Positions 8,063-14,939 of a DNA stretch of 17,920 nucleotides are shown piece by piece. The translations under genes were made by a program, and so were the position numbers. Origin of the DNA: MGIIb-O5 sp036154155 (lineage in GTDB: Archaea > Thermoplasmatota > Poseidoniia > Poseidoniales > Thalassarchaeaceae); NCBI GenBank assembly GCA_036154155.1, contig JAYZLP010000010.1:1-17920 (forward strand). The letters run 5' to 3'. The stretch's first letter is position 1; the number at the start of each line of letters is the position of its first letter. The notes under the pieces were generated by a model. It saw only the letters and a program-made list of their open reading frames with translations, made no database searches and was not told the origin of the DNA.

Positions 8063-9145
8063 GTGACTGAACCCATTGAGGGAATGGCAACTGGGGTGCT
8101 GATCCTATTTCTGCCACTTCTACTTTCCTTGCCCCTGAGATTCGGGTGGAAGTGGTGGGTCGGGATGGAGCCTGAGCATGAACACTATCGTGAGAAGGTA
8201 AGGAGGGTTCTAGACTCGGGCATCCCAATTAGGAGATATAGGACAGAGCTAGACTCAGAGGCAAGAAGATTGCTTATTGACGACGAACGAAAGTCTAGAA
8301 TTGAGTCAGATCTTTTGAGGCCACTAGGTGCTCAGCACTTTCTTCTCTTGCCGGCGTTGGTATTTTCTCCCCTGTTGGGCCTTTTCGCGCTTCCCGTTTC
8401 TGTCATCTTGTCATTGCTATTCAGGCCCATTGAATGGATTCTTATCGACAAGAAGATCCTCCTCAAGGTGGCCGGCCTCATTCGCAGGGTAACCCGCTGG
8501 GAGATTATTGGAATCCCGCCACTGGACGATGGAGCTGGGACATTGAACAAGGTACTAGAGTCTGCCCACAGAATGCCAATCACTGTTTTCCTTGGAATCT
8601 TCGCCTACCTAATTGTCCTATATTTACCATTGAGCCCATCAGAGGTCCTTCTGGTAAGTGCCGGGTTTTACATATTCCTCGTTTCGGTAATCTCGGTGAT
8701 TCGAGCAGCCACACTCAACTCGCTAGTTTTCGCTGATCCCACCAAAAGAAGGCTAATCCCAATGCACTCTCTAGTCGATGACGCCCTAGGGCCATCAGTT
8801 GGAATAGGACTGATTTTCCTACTTTCTCGTCAGCTAATTTATGGAAGTAAGCTGAGGTCGGGGGATCTGCTCGGTGACCCAGTGGTATTCTCCACGAGCG
8901 TCCTCCTAGTACTCTACACTGCCACCATAATCGGCGTAGCCGTGGAGTACGCTTTCTTTGTATCGAGGAGCGACGTAGTTAGGAAAACATTCCAGAACCA
9001 GGTTGTCGGGGAGTACGACCCCATGGTTTACTTATTCACTAGGCACCTAGGTACTCTCAGGATATCCCCACTGATGAAGCTGGAGGAATGGGTCGAGAAC
9101 GGGGAAGAGATAGAATTCACCCAAGGATCGGATCAGACGATGTAG
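8063..9145 (+). CDS. Polytopic membrane protein of unknown function
   Basis: I do not recognise this 360-residue protein. About six hydrophobic segments are visible, at roughly 9-27, 93-120, 172-190, 194-214, 243-258 and 274-298. Between the first two is a charged, probably cytoplasmic stretch (35-88) rich in Arg, Glu and His. The C-terminal 60 residues are soluble. A short segment 'WEIIGIPPLDDGAGTLNKV' (146-164) could form an amphipathic or re-entrant region. No catalytic motif, ATPase signature or transporter family pattern stands out. The start is a GTG at 8063; an ATG at 8084 (residue 8) is the alternative and would leave the first TM almost unchanged. No Shine-Dalgarno sequence is evident. 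The gene ends one base before the convergent Fe-S carrier gene. Its context suggests no function. Confidence 0.75.
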   Translation: MTEPIEGMATGVLILFLPLLLSLPLRFGWKWWVGMEPEHEHYREKVRRVLDSGIPIRRYRTELDSEARRLLIDDERKSRIESDLLRPLGAQHFLLLPALVFSPLLGLFALPVSVILSLLFRPIEWILIDKKILLKVAGLIRRVTRWEIIGIPPLDDGAGTLNKVLESAHRMPITVFLGIFAYLIVLYLPLSPSEVLLVSAGFYIFLVSVISVIRAATLNSLVFADPTKRRLIPMHSLVDDALGPSVGIGLIFLLSRQLIYGSKLRSGDLLGDPVVFSTSVLLVLYTATIIGVAVEYAFFVSRSDVVRKTFQNQVVGEYDPMVYLFTRHLGTLRISPLMKLEEWVENGEEIEFTQGSDQTM

Positions 9146-9146
9146 T

Positions 9147-9542
9147 CTAGCCGAATGACTGCCCGCATCCACACGATCTGTCTGCGTTAGGATTCTCAAT
9201 CTGGAAACCACCACCCATCAGGGAGTCCTTAAAGTCAATATTTATGCCATTTAGCAGAGAGCTATCCCTGTTGTGCACCAAAATCGTCATGTCGCTAACC
9301 TCGACTCTCAGATAACCCTCATCATCCGGGTCCTCTATGATGGCCATATCATACATGTACCCCGAGCATCCGCCATCCTGAGCGCTAACAACGAGTACAT
9401 GAGAATCCTCATCTCCCTTCATCGACACCTTAAGGGCCGAAATTGCTGCATCAGAGAGGTTAATTTCGATATCATCGATATTTTCACGCTTTAGGGACGA
9501 AACAACTGGAAGAGAAACCCCCTCACATCCGTCATGTGCCAT
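9147..9542 (-). CDS. A-type Fe-S cluster carrier (IscA/ErpA/HesB family)
   Basis: The 131-residue protein carries Fe-S clusters to client apoproteins. The three invariant cysteines of the A-type fold are present: Cys59 in GGCSGYMY, and Cys124 and Cys126 in the C-terminal CGCGQSF. The segment INIDFKDSLMGGGFQIENP before the last pair is also typical. The N-terminal 25 residues extend beyond the usual core of about 107 residues. The ATG at 9542 is preceded by GGGTG at close spacing; a later start is possible but no better ATG exists before the conserved region. It is divergent from fdhD across 55 bases, so one intergenic region probably controls both. A link to maturation of Fe-S molybdoenzymes is plausible but inferred only from this adjacency. 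Confidence 0.88.
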   Translation of the reverse strand: MAHDGCEGVSLPVVSSLKRENIDDIEINLSDAAISALKVSMKGDEDSHVLVVSAQDGGCSGYMYDMAIIEDPDDEGYLRVEVSDMTILVHNRDSSLLNGINIDFKDSLMGGGFQIENPNADRSCGCGQSFG

Positions 9543-9597
9543 GATACACCCTATGGCAGGTGGTATTTGAATAGTTTCGACTGCTTATCCGCCATGT

Positions 9598-10431
9598 ATG
9601 AATACTCAGACACAATGTCAGGCCATGGTCAGCACAGAGAAGGAGTTCGATGTTTCCAAGCTGAACCATCAGGGATCTGAAAGAACAGACGACGTCGTAG
9701 CCGTAGAGTCTCCAATGAGCATCAACATGTTCTGTGATGACGAATCTAGATCTCTCGGCATTACAATGCGCACTCCTGGAAGGGATAGGGAACTGGCTCT
9801 AGGCTTCCTATACTCAGAAGGCCTCATCAACGGAATTTCAGATGTAACCGACATCAGGGTTTCATCCGATTCGGTCGATGTCGTGTGCAGTAACGTGGAT
9901 CACGGACTTCTAAACGACTACCAGAGGATTTCCACTATTACATCATCATGCGGAGTATGCGGAAAGGACTCCATTTCTAACATGCTTCACATTCACGGGC
10001 CAAGGCTAGAGGACGGCCCTATGATCTCGTTGTCTGAAATTGAGCAATCTCTGAATCAACTAAGGAGCGTCCAGCCCCTATTCAAGTCCACAGGAGGATC
10101 TCACGCATCAGCAGTAGCATCAGAACATGGAGAAATATTGCACCTCGAAGAGGACGTTGGTAGGCACAACGCTCTGGACAAGCTAGTTGGCCACCTTATC
10201 AGCTCAAATCAACTGCCGGCCAGGGGAATGATCCTCATTGTTTCCGGAAGGGCTTCATTCGAACTCGTTCACAAGGCGATAAGGGCCGGTTTTTCGATCA
10301 TGGTTGCTGTCGGAGCACCCAGCTCACTGGCTGTTGAGATGTCGAGGGAGCACGGACTGACTCTTGTCGGATTCGCCAGGAGGGGATCATTGACAATATA
10401 CAGCTCTCCAAGCAGGATATCTACTGATTAG
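9598..10431 (+). CDS. fdhD: FdhD, sulfurtransferase for molybdenum/tungsten formate dehydrogenase
   Basis: FdhD passes sulfur from a cysteine desulfurase to the Mo/W-bis-pyranopterin cofactor, a step needed for active formate dehydrogenases and related oxidoreductases. The sulfur-carrying cysteine pair is visible in SSCGVCGK (Cys118, Cys121). Other family blocks are STGGSHASA (164-172), LEEDVGRHNALDKLVG (183-198) and VSGRASFELVHKA (215-227). The length of 277 is normal. The ATG at 9598 is used here; Met10 is an alternative, since the first nine residues are not conserved. No formate dehydrogenase or cofactor synthesis gene lies in the window, so the client enzyme is encoded elsewhere. The 3' end overlaps the convergent TPR gene by 11 bases. 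Confidence 0.95.
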   Translation: MNTQTQCQAMVSTEKEFDVSKLNHQGSERTDDVVAVESPMSINMFCDDESRSLGITMRTPGRDRELALGFLYSEGLINGISDVTDIRVSSDSVDVVCSNVDHGLLNDYQRISTITSSCGVCGKDSISNMLHIHGPRLEDGPMISLSEIEQSLNQLRSVQPLFKSTGGSHASAVASEHGEILHLEEDVGRHNALDKLVGHLISSNQLPARGMILIVSGRASFELVHKAIRAGFSIMVAVGAPSSLAVEMSREHGLTLVGFARRGSLTIYSSPSRISTD

Positions 10432-12160
10432 AATCCCTTCTTGACTGCTCCTTTGCGAGGATTTTGCATCTACTAATCTGCTTCCTGCATAGGTCGTTAT
10501 CATCGGCATCCAATCCCCTTTCAAGTGATTGAGAGAAGCACTTGATTGCATCTTCGAACAGCTCCAATGCTGCGTATGATGAACCCATATTGTATAGCAT
10601 TCTCGCAGTCACCCCGCTTGGATCCATCGATATTGCAGTATGGTATGATCTGATACTGTCTCCATACCTGCCAAGCTGGTAAAGTGCATGACCCCTTCCT
10701 CCCTGTGCCTTTACTCGTAGTGACATTTCTTCCCTAGGTGCACCGCCAATTGCCTTCTCAAAGCAATTCAGAGCCTCGATAGCCTGTTCCTCCCCCAGAA
10801 GGGTGACACCTCTATTGTACCACTCAATTGAGATGTTCACATCTTCATTTTCTGTCGGCTCGATATTATCCAGGCGTTCTTGAGCTTCCTCCCCTGCAGT
10901 AATCAGGTCTATCGCCCCTTCCTCGATAACGATCTCTTCATCTCTAGACTTAGCATCCTCGATCGCGTTGGCCCTCTGCCTACACTGGAACGCTCTATCT
11001 GCATGCCCTGCCGCTGAAAGGGCGTCAGCCATCCCATTCCAAATTTCTGATGAGCTCCTGTCCTCCTCGAGCAATAGCTTCCACGCATTTACCGCACTAA
11101 CATGTTCTCCAGATTCTGACATCTCTCTTGCAATTGAAATTCTATTTGCCAACGTGTCTTCTATGGAAACACTGTCCTCGTCGACATCAATCATCTCCTC
11201 CTCTGGAGCTTCCTCGGGTTGTTCGATTTCAGACTCTTCATCCCCATCCTGTGTCTCCAAATCCGATATTCTATCGGAAATCGTGTTTTCTGGGTCATAC
11301 TCCAATGCCCTTCTCCAGATCGATAGGGCCTCGTCAGAATTGCCCGCCTCAAGCCTCATTTCACCGAGTGCAATCAGGCTGTTGACATGCTCTGCATCGG
11401 AAAGTAATGCGTTAGCTAGTGATTGCATTGCATCTACCTTCCTGCCATTCCTCCTCAGAAGCTGTGCAAGATTGTAGTGAGTCTTTGCTGCATCATCACC
11501 GATAGAAATTGAATACTCCAAGGCCTGTATGGCCTCAACCTCATTACCAACCATGGATAGGCATGTGCCGCATATTGACCATAGCCCAGGCTCATTAGAG
11601 CCATCACCCTGCAGCCTTGGTTTTACTAGATCCAATGCCCCCTGCGCATCGCCTTCTCGCAGCATCCCTCTAGCAGCATCAATAAGCTCATCCAAAGGGA
11701 TTGCTATGGATGCCTCGACAAAAACCTCCTCCTCGACGGGCGATGAATCCAGGACGACCTCCTCCTCGACGGGCGATGAATCCAGAATCTCCTCCGTCCG
11801 ATCAGTCGGCTCATACAGCATTGATATCCTCACTAGTTCTCCGACTTCTCCGACTTCATCAATAGCGACACGAGCCATTTCGGATGCCCTCCTGGGATTT
11901 GTGTTCTCTAGCAGGACAGCTAAATTTGCTGCAGTAGCCCCGTGTTTGGAATTAATTGAATGCGACTTTTCAAACGACTCGATGGCCTCCTTAGTCATCC
12001 CCCTATTGGCCTGAACTACCCCAAGGCCGTACCATGCCGTTGCACTCGAGGGGGCCGATATTACGGCTTCATTGTATTTTTCTGCAGCCAGCAGGAGGTT
12101 GCCGGCCTCGGCATACGAACGAGCCGAATCCAACAATTCGGCCACTCCCCCTTCGTTCAT
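10421..12160 (-). CDS. TPR-repeat protein with acidic linkers
   Basis: This 579-residue soluble protein consists mainly of tetratricopeptide repeats, which form helical scaffolds for protein-protein contacts. Typical TPR signatures are clear in three blocks: about 5-90 (ATAWYGLGVVQANRG), about 175-300 (AKTHYNLAQLLRRNGR; VNSLIALGEMRLEAGN), and about 340-560 (SEIWNGMADALSAAGH; RMLYNMGSSYAALELFEDA). They are joined by acidic low-complexity linkers. One linker, near 125-148, contains an exact 11-residue tandem repeat (DSSPVEEEVVL type); another near 305-335 is almost entirely Asp/Glu. No signal peptide or TM segment is seen. The partner cannot be deduced. No Shine-Dalgarno sequence precedes the ATG at 12160. 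It is divergent from the flavin reductase and overlaps fdhD at the 3' end. Confidence 0.88.
   Translation of the reverse strand: MNEGGVAELLDSARSYAEAGNLLLAAEKYNEAVISAPSSATAWYGLGVVQANRGMTKEAIESFEKSHSINSKHGATAANLAVLLENTNPRRASEMARVAIDEVGEVGELVRISMLYEPTDRTEEILDSSPVEEEVVLDSSPVEEEVFVEASIAIPLDELIDAARGMLREGDAQGALDLVKPRLQGDGSNEPGLWSICGTCLSMVGNEVEAIQALEYSISIGDDAAKTHYNLAQLLRRNGRKVDAMQSLANALLSDAEHVNSLIALGEMRLEAGNSDEALSIWRRALEYDPENTISDRISDLETQDGDEESEIEQPEEAPEEEMIDVDEDSVSIEDTLANRISIAREMSESGEHVSAVNAWKLLLEEDRSSSEIWNGMADALSAAGHADRAFQCRQRANAIEDAKSRDEEIVIEEGAIDLITAGEEAQERLDNIEPTENEDVNISIEWYNRGVTLLGEEQAIEALNCFEKAIGGAPREEMSLRVKAQGGRGHALYQLGRYGDSIRSYHTAISMDPSGVTARMLYNMGSSYAALELFEDAIKCFSQSLERGLDADDNDLCRKQISRCKILAKEQSRRDSNQ
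11725..11785. repeat. Tandem direct repeat, 33-bp period, inside the TPR gene
   Basis: A 28-base identical block occurs at 11725-11752 and again at 11758-11785, giving a 33-base period (11 codons). It encodes the doubled acidic linker of the TPR protein. Identity at the nucleotide level, including third positions, indicates recent duplication. The period keeps the frame, so copy number could vary without breaking the gene. Confidence 0.9.
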
Positions 12161-12184
12161 ACATGTTCGCTCATTGAAGGAAAC

Positions 12185-12200
12185 ATAAGCATTGGCTTAT
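12185..12200. promoter_or_regulatory. Inverted repeat in the TPR / flavin reductase divergent region
   Basis: ATAAGC (12185-12190), a four-base spacer ATTG, and GCTTAT (12195-12200) make a perfect inverted repeat. It lies 25 bases from the TPR start and 49 bases from the flavin reductase start. The position between two divergent genes makes it a candidate operator or a pair of overlapping AT-rich promoter elements. No regulator is identified. Confidence 0.4.
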
Positions 12201-12248
12201 CATGTACAGAAACACATAGTTGAAGTTCCGAGCCCGACAGGAACCACC

Positions 12249-12794
12249 ATGTCAGAACCTATCCGCATCATGGGGATTTGCGGAACATATGACCTGGATT
12301 CGGCCAATGGTAGGATGCTCGAGCTCCTGCTCGAAGAATGTAGTAAGCTAGGGGCCGAGACGGTAGTTTGGGATCATGGTGCCAAACCACTCCCGCTTGT
12401 CGGTGCAGATGGAAGTTGGGACGATGAAAATGTGAAGGGATTCCAAGAGCTGGCTACTTCATCTGACGCTTTCGTCCTATCGAGCCCGGAATACCATGGC
12501 ACCATGAGTGGTGTGATGAAGAACAGCTTGGATTGGCTTTACTCCAAGCATACATCGGGAAAGGTGTTCGGGCTGATGAGCACCCTGGGGGGGCAGTCCA
12601 GCAACAATACCTTGAATCATATGAGAATTGCTGCTAGGTGGATATACGGATGGGTTGCTCCTGAGCAAGTTGCCGTACCCCACATCAAGGAGGCATTCAA
12701 CGACGACGGCACGCTTACGGACGACAAGATCATGGAAAGGGTTACTGCACTTGCATCATCAATCGTTACAAACACAACAAAGCTCAGGAGATAG
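12249..12794 (+). CDS. NAD(P)H-dependent FMN reductase family flavoprotein
   Basis: The 181-residue flavodoxin-fold protein belongs to the NADPH-dependent FMN reductase family, which reduces FMN, quinones, azo compounds or metals with NAD(P)H. The N-terminal strand IRIMGICGTYD leads into the phosphate-binding loop (residues 5-20). The family signature is SSPEYHGTMSGVMKNSLDWL (78-97), and a GLMSTLGGQ strand-loop (108-116) contacts the flavin in relatives. The ATG at 12249 is chosen because the 19 codons before it add a non-conserved tail that would start within the inverted repeat; AGGA lies a few bases upstream. It is the first gene of a probable cluster with the small membrane ORF and the PqqD-like gene. 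The physiological substrate is unknown. Confidence 0.88.
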   Translation: MSEPIRIMGICGTYDLDSANGRMLELLLEECSKLGAETVVWDHGAKPLPLVGADGSWDDENVKGFQELATSSDAFVLSSPEYHGTMSGVMKNSLDWLYSKHTSGKVFGLMSTLGGQSSNNTLNHMRIAARWIYGWVAPEQVAVPHIKEAFNDDGTLTDDKIMERVTALASSIVTNTTKLRR

Positions 12795-12846
12795 TGGTAA
12801 TCTGAATAGTCTCCCGCCCGGCTCAGAACTTCTCCTGCTAATCTGC

Positions 12847-12972
12847 ATGCTGTGCGGTGTCCTCTCTTGGTATGCCAATACATTCACTGACAGGGGGGAA
12901 CTCGTCAGATTGTTCTCTCTTGCAGGAATAGCCTCAATGGTGAGCCTAGTGATATGGGTTATGATAGAATGA
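12847..12972 (+). CDS. Possible small two-helix membrane protein
   Basis: A small frame lies between the flavin reductase and the PqqD-like gene. From the ATG at 12847 it gives 41 residues: a hydrophobic start (MLCGVLSWYANTF), a short charged turn (TDRGELVR), and a second TM-like helix (SLAGIASMVSLVIWVMI). Hydrophobic codons continue upstream (ELLLLIC), so the first helix would be complete only with an earlier, non-ATG start, such as CTG at 12802 or TTG at 12751. Its TGA at 12970 overlaps the ATG at 12969 of the next gene in an ATGA arrangement, which is the strongest sign that it is translated and coupled. It is too short and hydrophobic for a family call; a chance frame remains possible. 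Confidence 0.4.
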   Translation: MLCGVLSWYANTFTDRGELVRLFSLAGIASMVSLVIWVMIE

Positions 12973-13367
12973 GCATCACCCCCCCACTCGAATCCTACCC
13001 GACCCGTGCACCTGTGCATTGGAGCGTGATGGAAGGCGAAAACGACAAAAGAACCGTGGTAATTGTGATTGAGAAGAGCTTCACTAGAATGGAATCCATA
13101 ATTGCTAGGCTCCTACGTGCACCGGGAAATCTCAGGAGGCCCCTGGACAGGATGAATTCTACATTATGGGAGCTGATGGATGGCTCTCGAACATTTGGCG
13201 AGATCGTGGGAATTATGGACTCAATATACAATGAGTCCATCGCACCAGCCAGGGAAAGGTGCAGCTCATCGATATCAAACTTCGTCGAGCTGAACCTCGT
13301 GGTAATCAGGACCACCCCGATCAATGGAGAATGGGACGTCTCTCCGTCGGAGTCTATCCATCGTTGA
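12969..13367 (+). CDS. PqqD-like (RiPP recognition element family) protein
   Basis: The 132-residue product has a PqqD-type winged-helix core. The segment MNSTLWELMDGSRTFGEIVG (62-81) matches the 'N-x-T-A-x-x-I-W-E-L-x-D-G-x-R-T-x-x-E-I' pattern of PqqD. It is followed by a helix and a strand (SISNFVELNLVVI, 101-113) like the family's closing element. PqqD proteins bind precursor peptides for radical SAM enzymes, but many stand-alone relatives have no such partner, and neither pqq genes nor a radical SAM gene lie here. About 50 residues precede the core, including a strand-rich part (TVVIVIEKSF). The ATG at 12969 is preferred over 12954 because of the ATGA overlap with the small upstream frame. 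The 3' end overlaps the convergent gene by 14 bases. Confidence 0.65.
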   Translation: MSITPPLESYPTRAPVHWSVMEGENDKRTVVIVIEKSFTRMESIIARLLRAPGNLRRPLDRMNSTLWELMDGSRTFGEIVGIMDSIYNESIAPARERCSSSISNFVELNLVVIRTTPINGEWDVSPSESIHR

Positions 13368-14154
13368 GGTCAGGCGCTTCCATTCTGACTTTCTCATCCT
13401 TCTTCGCCTTGTGAACCGCTGAGAAATAGATGACTAGAGGAATGACCAGCATCAGGCCGAAACAACCCACCAATGTGGCCATTCCGTAAACCGACTCTTG
13501 AACAGGATCTATGCTGAACTCTTCTATGGATACAAATTCGTGTGTGGACGCATTTAGGAACACCTCTACACCGGACGAGTCGATGGCGTCCCCCTCATTG
13601 TACAAGCCGACTCTCCACGTAATGACCCCTGCCTCCCCGCCGATCAACTCAACGGCCAACTCCTCGGCCTCTGTGATGTCATCTGCCTGTAGATAACCAA
13701 GCCCCTCGACAGGGAGTGATATTGACACTATCCCCCTCATTATCGATTTGTCTTCCAGAATATCAAGCTCGTGGGTAGTCGAAAACTCGCAGACCTCAAT
13801 GTATTCGGAATAATCCCCGCTAATCTCCTTGCAGTTGAATGGGTAGTCAACATCCTCCCCGAGTGAGGGTGAGTGGTACCACGATGCCCCCTCAGACTGA
13901 ACCACAAGCACCGAATCGACAGGAGCCCCAATTACTGTAGCATTGATCCATGAAATCCCCTCATTCGTTGTGACGTACCACTCGGCATAGCTAGGATCGT
14001 CCTGCGATAGAGTCAACTCCACGTGTTCGTTTGTAGTCCGATAGCCGTAGTACTCGGAATCAACGGTGTTCGAATATACCGCATACCCCAGTATGATTAT
14101 CAGGGTCATACCAAGACCTATCATGGTCCTGAGCATGTTTGGGTTCTGCGACAT
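13354..14154 (-). CDS. Two-TM protein with an extracytoplasmic domain, unknown function
   Basis: I do not recognise this 266-residue protein. It has an N-terminal TM helix (about 10-27, LRTMIGLGMTLIIILGYAV), a large hydrophilic domain of about 195 residues, and a C-terminal TM helix (about 224-246) followed by a Lys/Arg/Glu-rich tail (HKAKKDEKVR). The middle domain is rich in beta-forming residues and Asp/Glu/Ser. It contains two cysteines 14 apart (Cys108, Cys122) that could form a disulfide outside the membrane. Positive charges flanking the helices fit both termini being cytoplasmic. The start could be the ATG at 14154 or a GTG at 14166, which adds four residues; neither has a Shine-Dalgarno sequence. 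It is divergent from the ribosomal operon and convergent with the PqqD-like gene. Confidence 0.72.
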   Translation of the reverse strand: MSQNPNMLRTMIGLGMTLIIILGYAVYSNTVDSEYYGYRTTNEHVELTLSQDDPSYAEWYVTTNEGISWINATVIGAPVDSVLVVQSEGASWYHSPSLGEDVDYPFNCKEISGDYSEYIEVCEFSTTHELDILEDKSIMRGIVSISLPVEGLGYLQADDITEAEELAVELIGGEAGVITWRVGLYNEGDAIDSSGVEVFLNASTHEFVSIEEFSIDPVQESVYGMATLVGCFGLMLVIPLVIYFSAVHKAKKDEKVRMEAPDLNDG

Positions 14155-14257
14155 CGACTTTCGCACAGTCCAACGAGAGGACGTGTGGATTTGAATCCTT
14201 GTCGACCCTATTCACCTGTGTTGCACCCAAGCAGTGGTTCGATGACCGTCATCACGG

Positions 14258-14264
14258 TTAAATA
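14258..14264 (+). promoter_or_regulatory. TATA-box-like element of the ribosomal protein operon
   Basis: TTAAATA lies 35 bases before the S19e start codon, in a G/C-rich background, with a purine/C-rich stretch (CACGG) just upstream where a BRE would sit. Transcription starting about 25 bases downstream would give a 5' leader of roughly 10 bases. Archaeal TATA consensus and spacing support this; there is no experimental evidence. Confidence 0.5.
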
Positions 14265-14298
14265 GGGACTCTAAGACGGGCGGCCGCTTGGTGAGCCA

Positions 14299-14769
14299 AT
14301 GACTACGTTTCACGATGTTCCCGCCGACCTAGTAATCGACGAATTGTCGAAGAGGCTGGCCTCGGTGGATGAGATATCGGCTCCGGAATGGGCTAACATC
14401 GTGAAGACCGGCACTCACAGGGAAAGGACCCCTGTCCAGGACGACTGGTGGTTCATCAGATCCGCCGCCGTACTTCGCAAGGTCGGCAAGCTCGGCCCCA
14501 TCGGTGCCAACCATATGGCCCAGCAATTCGGAGGCCCGAAGGACCGAGGCGTCAAGTCAAACAGGGCTGTTTCAGGATCTAGGAGTATTGCAAGGAATGT
14601 CCTCCAGCAGCTATCATCCGCTGGCTTGGTCACAAGTAAGATGAATGCCGCAGGTACAGTCAATCACGGGAAGGTACTGACCCCTGCGGGTCAAGCCCTC
14701 CTGGATGACGTCGCTAATTCAGTTCTCGATGCGGCCATAGAGAGGCATCCGGGTCTATCCAACTATTGA
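14299..14769 (+). CDS. rps19e: Small-subunit ribosomal protein S19e
   Basis: The 156-residue product is the archaeal/eukaryotic ribosomal protein eS19, a winged-helix protein of the small-subunit head. Conserved signatures are APEWANIVKTGTHRERTP (28-45), DDWWFIRSAAVLRKV (48-62), GPIG (66-69), and a basic segment ending in IARNVLQQLSSAGLV. The ATG at 14299 gives the usual length, and GGTGA at 14290-14294 precedes it at short spacing. It opens a tight operon with L39e, L31e and S17e. The TATA-like sequence upstream and the divergent two-TM gene mark the operon's 5' boundary. Confidence 0.96.
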   Translation: MTTFHDVPADLVIDELSKRLASVDEISAPEWANIVKTGTHRERTPVQDDWWFIRSAAVLRKVGKLGPIGANHMAQQFGGPKDRGVKSNRAVSGSRSIARNVLQQLSSAGLVTSKMNAAGTVNHGKVLTPAGQALLDDVANSVLDAAIERHPGLSNY

Positions 14770-14779
14770 GGCGTTAACT

Positions 14780-14935
14780 ATGGCAAGGAACAAACCCTAT
14801 GCAAAGAAAAGGCGCCTGATGAAGGTGACGAAGCAGAATCGAAGGGTCCCTGTGTGGGTTATGCTGAGGACAAACAGGAAGGTCAACACGCACCCCAAGA
14901 GGCACATGTGGAGAAGGAGCAAGCTGCAGAGGTGA
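14780..14935 (+). CDS. rpl39e: Large-subunit ribosomal protein L39e
   Basis: This 51-residue, very basic protein has the standard eL39 length. It begins MARNKPYAKKRRLMKV and contains VPVWVMLRTNRKV and the ending HMWRRSKL, matching the W-rich and R-rich pattern of the family. eL39 lines the peptide exit tunnel in archaeal and eukaryotic ribosomes. It starts 10 bases after the S19e stop. GAGG at 14768-14771, partly inside that stop codon, acts as its ribosome binding site. Confidence 0.96.
   Translation: MARNKPYAKKRRLMKVTKQNRRVPVWVMLRTNRKVNTHPKRHMWRRSKLQR
14929..14935 (+). promoter_or_regulatory. Ribosome binding site of L31e overlapping the L39e stop
   Basis: GAGGTGA contains the L39e stop codon TGA and lies 4 bases before the L31e ATG at 14940. 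It shows translational coupling inside the ribosomal operon. Confidence 0.7.
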
Positions 14936-14939
14936 TTCA

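Noticed and set aside
11725..11785. Direct repeats considered as a CRISPR or mobile-element remnant
   Set aside because: Only two copies with a 5-base gap, in frame within a coding gene; no spacers, no cas genes, no transposase.
10968..12014. Two long Ser-rich plus-strand frames inside the TPR gene
   Set aside because: Their Ser/Thr/Pro-rich sequence is the antisense reading of Glu/Asp-rich linkers. The TPR signatures on the minus strand are clear.
12628..12972. A 114-codon plus-strand frame reading from inside the flavin reductase
   Set aside because: The first 40 codons are out of frame with a conserved enzyme and look random; only the hydrophobic end after about 12800 is credible and is listed separately.
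14180..14250. tRNA-like fragments (TGGATTTGAATCC, GTGGTTCGATGACC) before the S19e gene
   Set aside because: No acceptor stem, D-arm or anticodon arm can be assembled around them.
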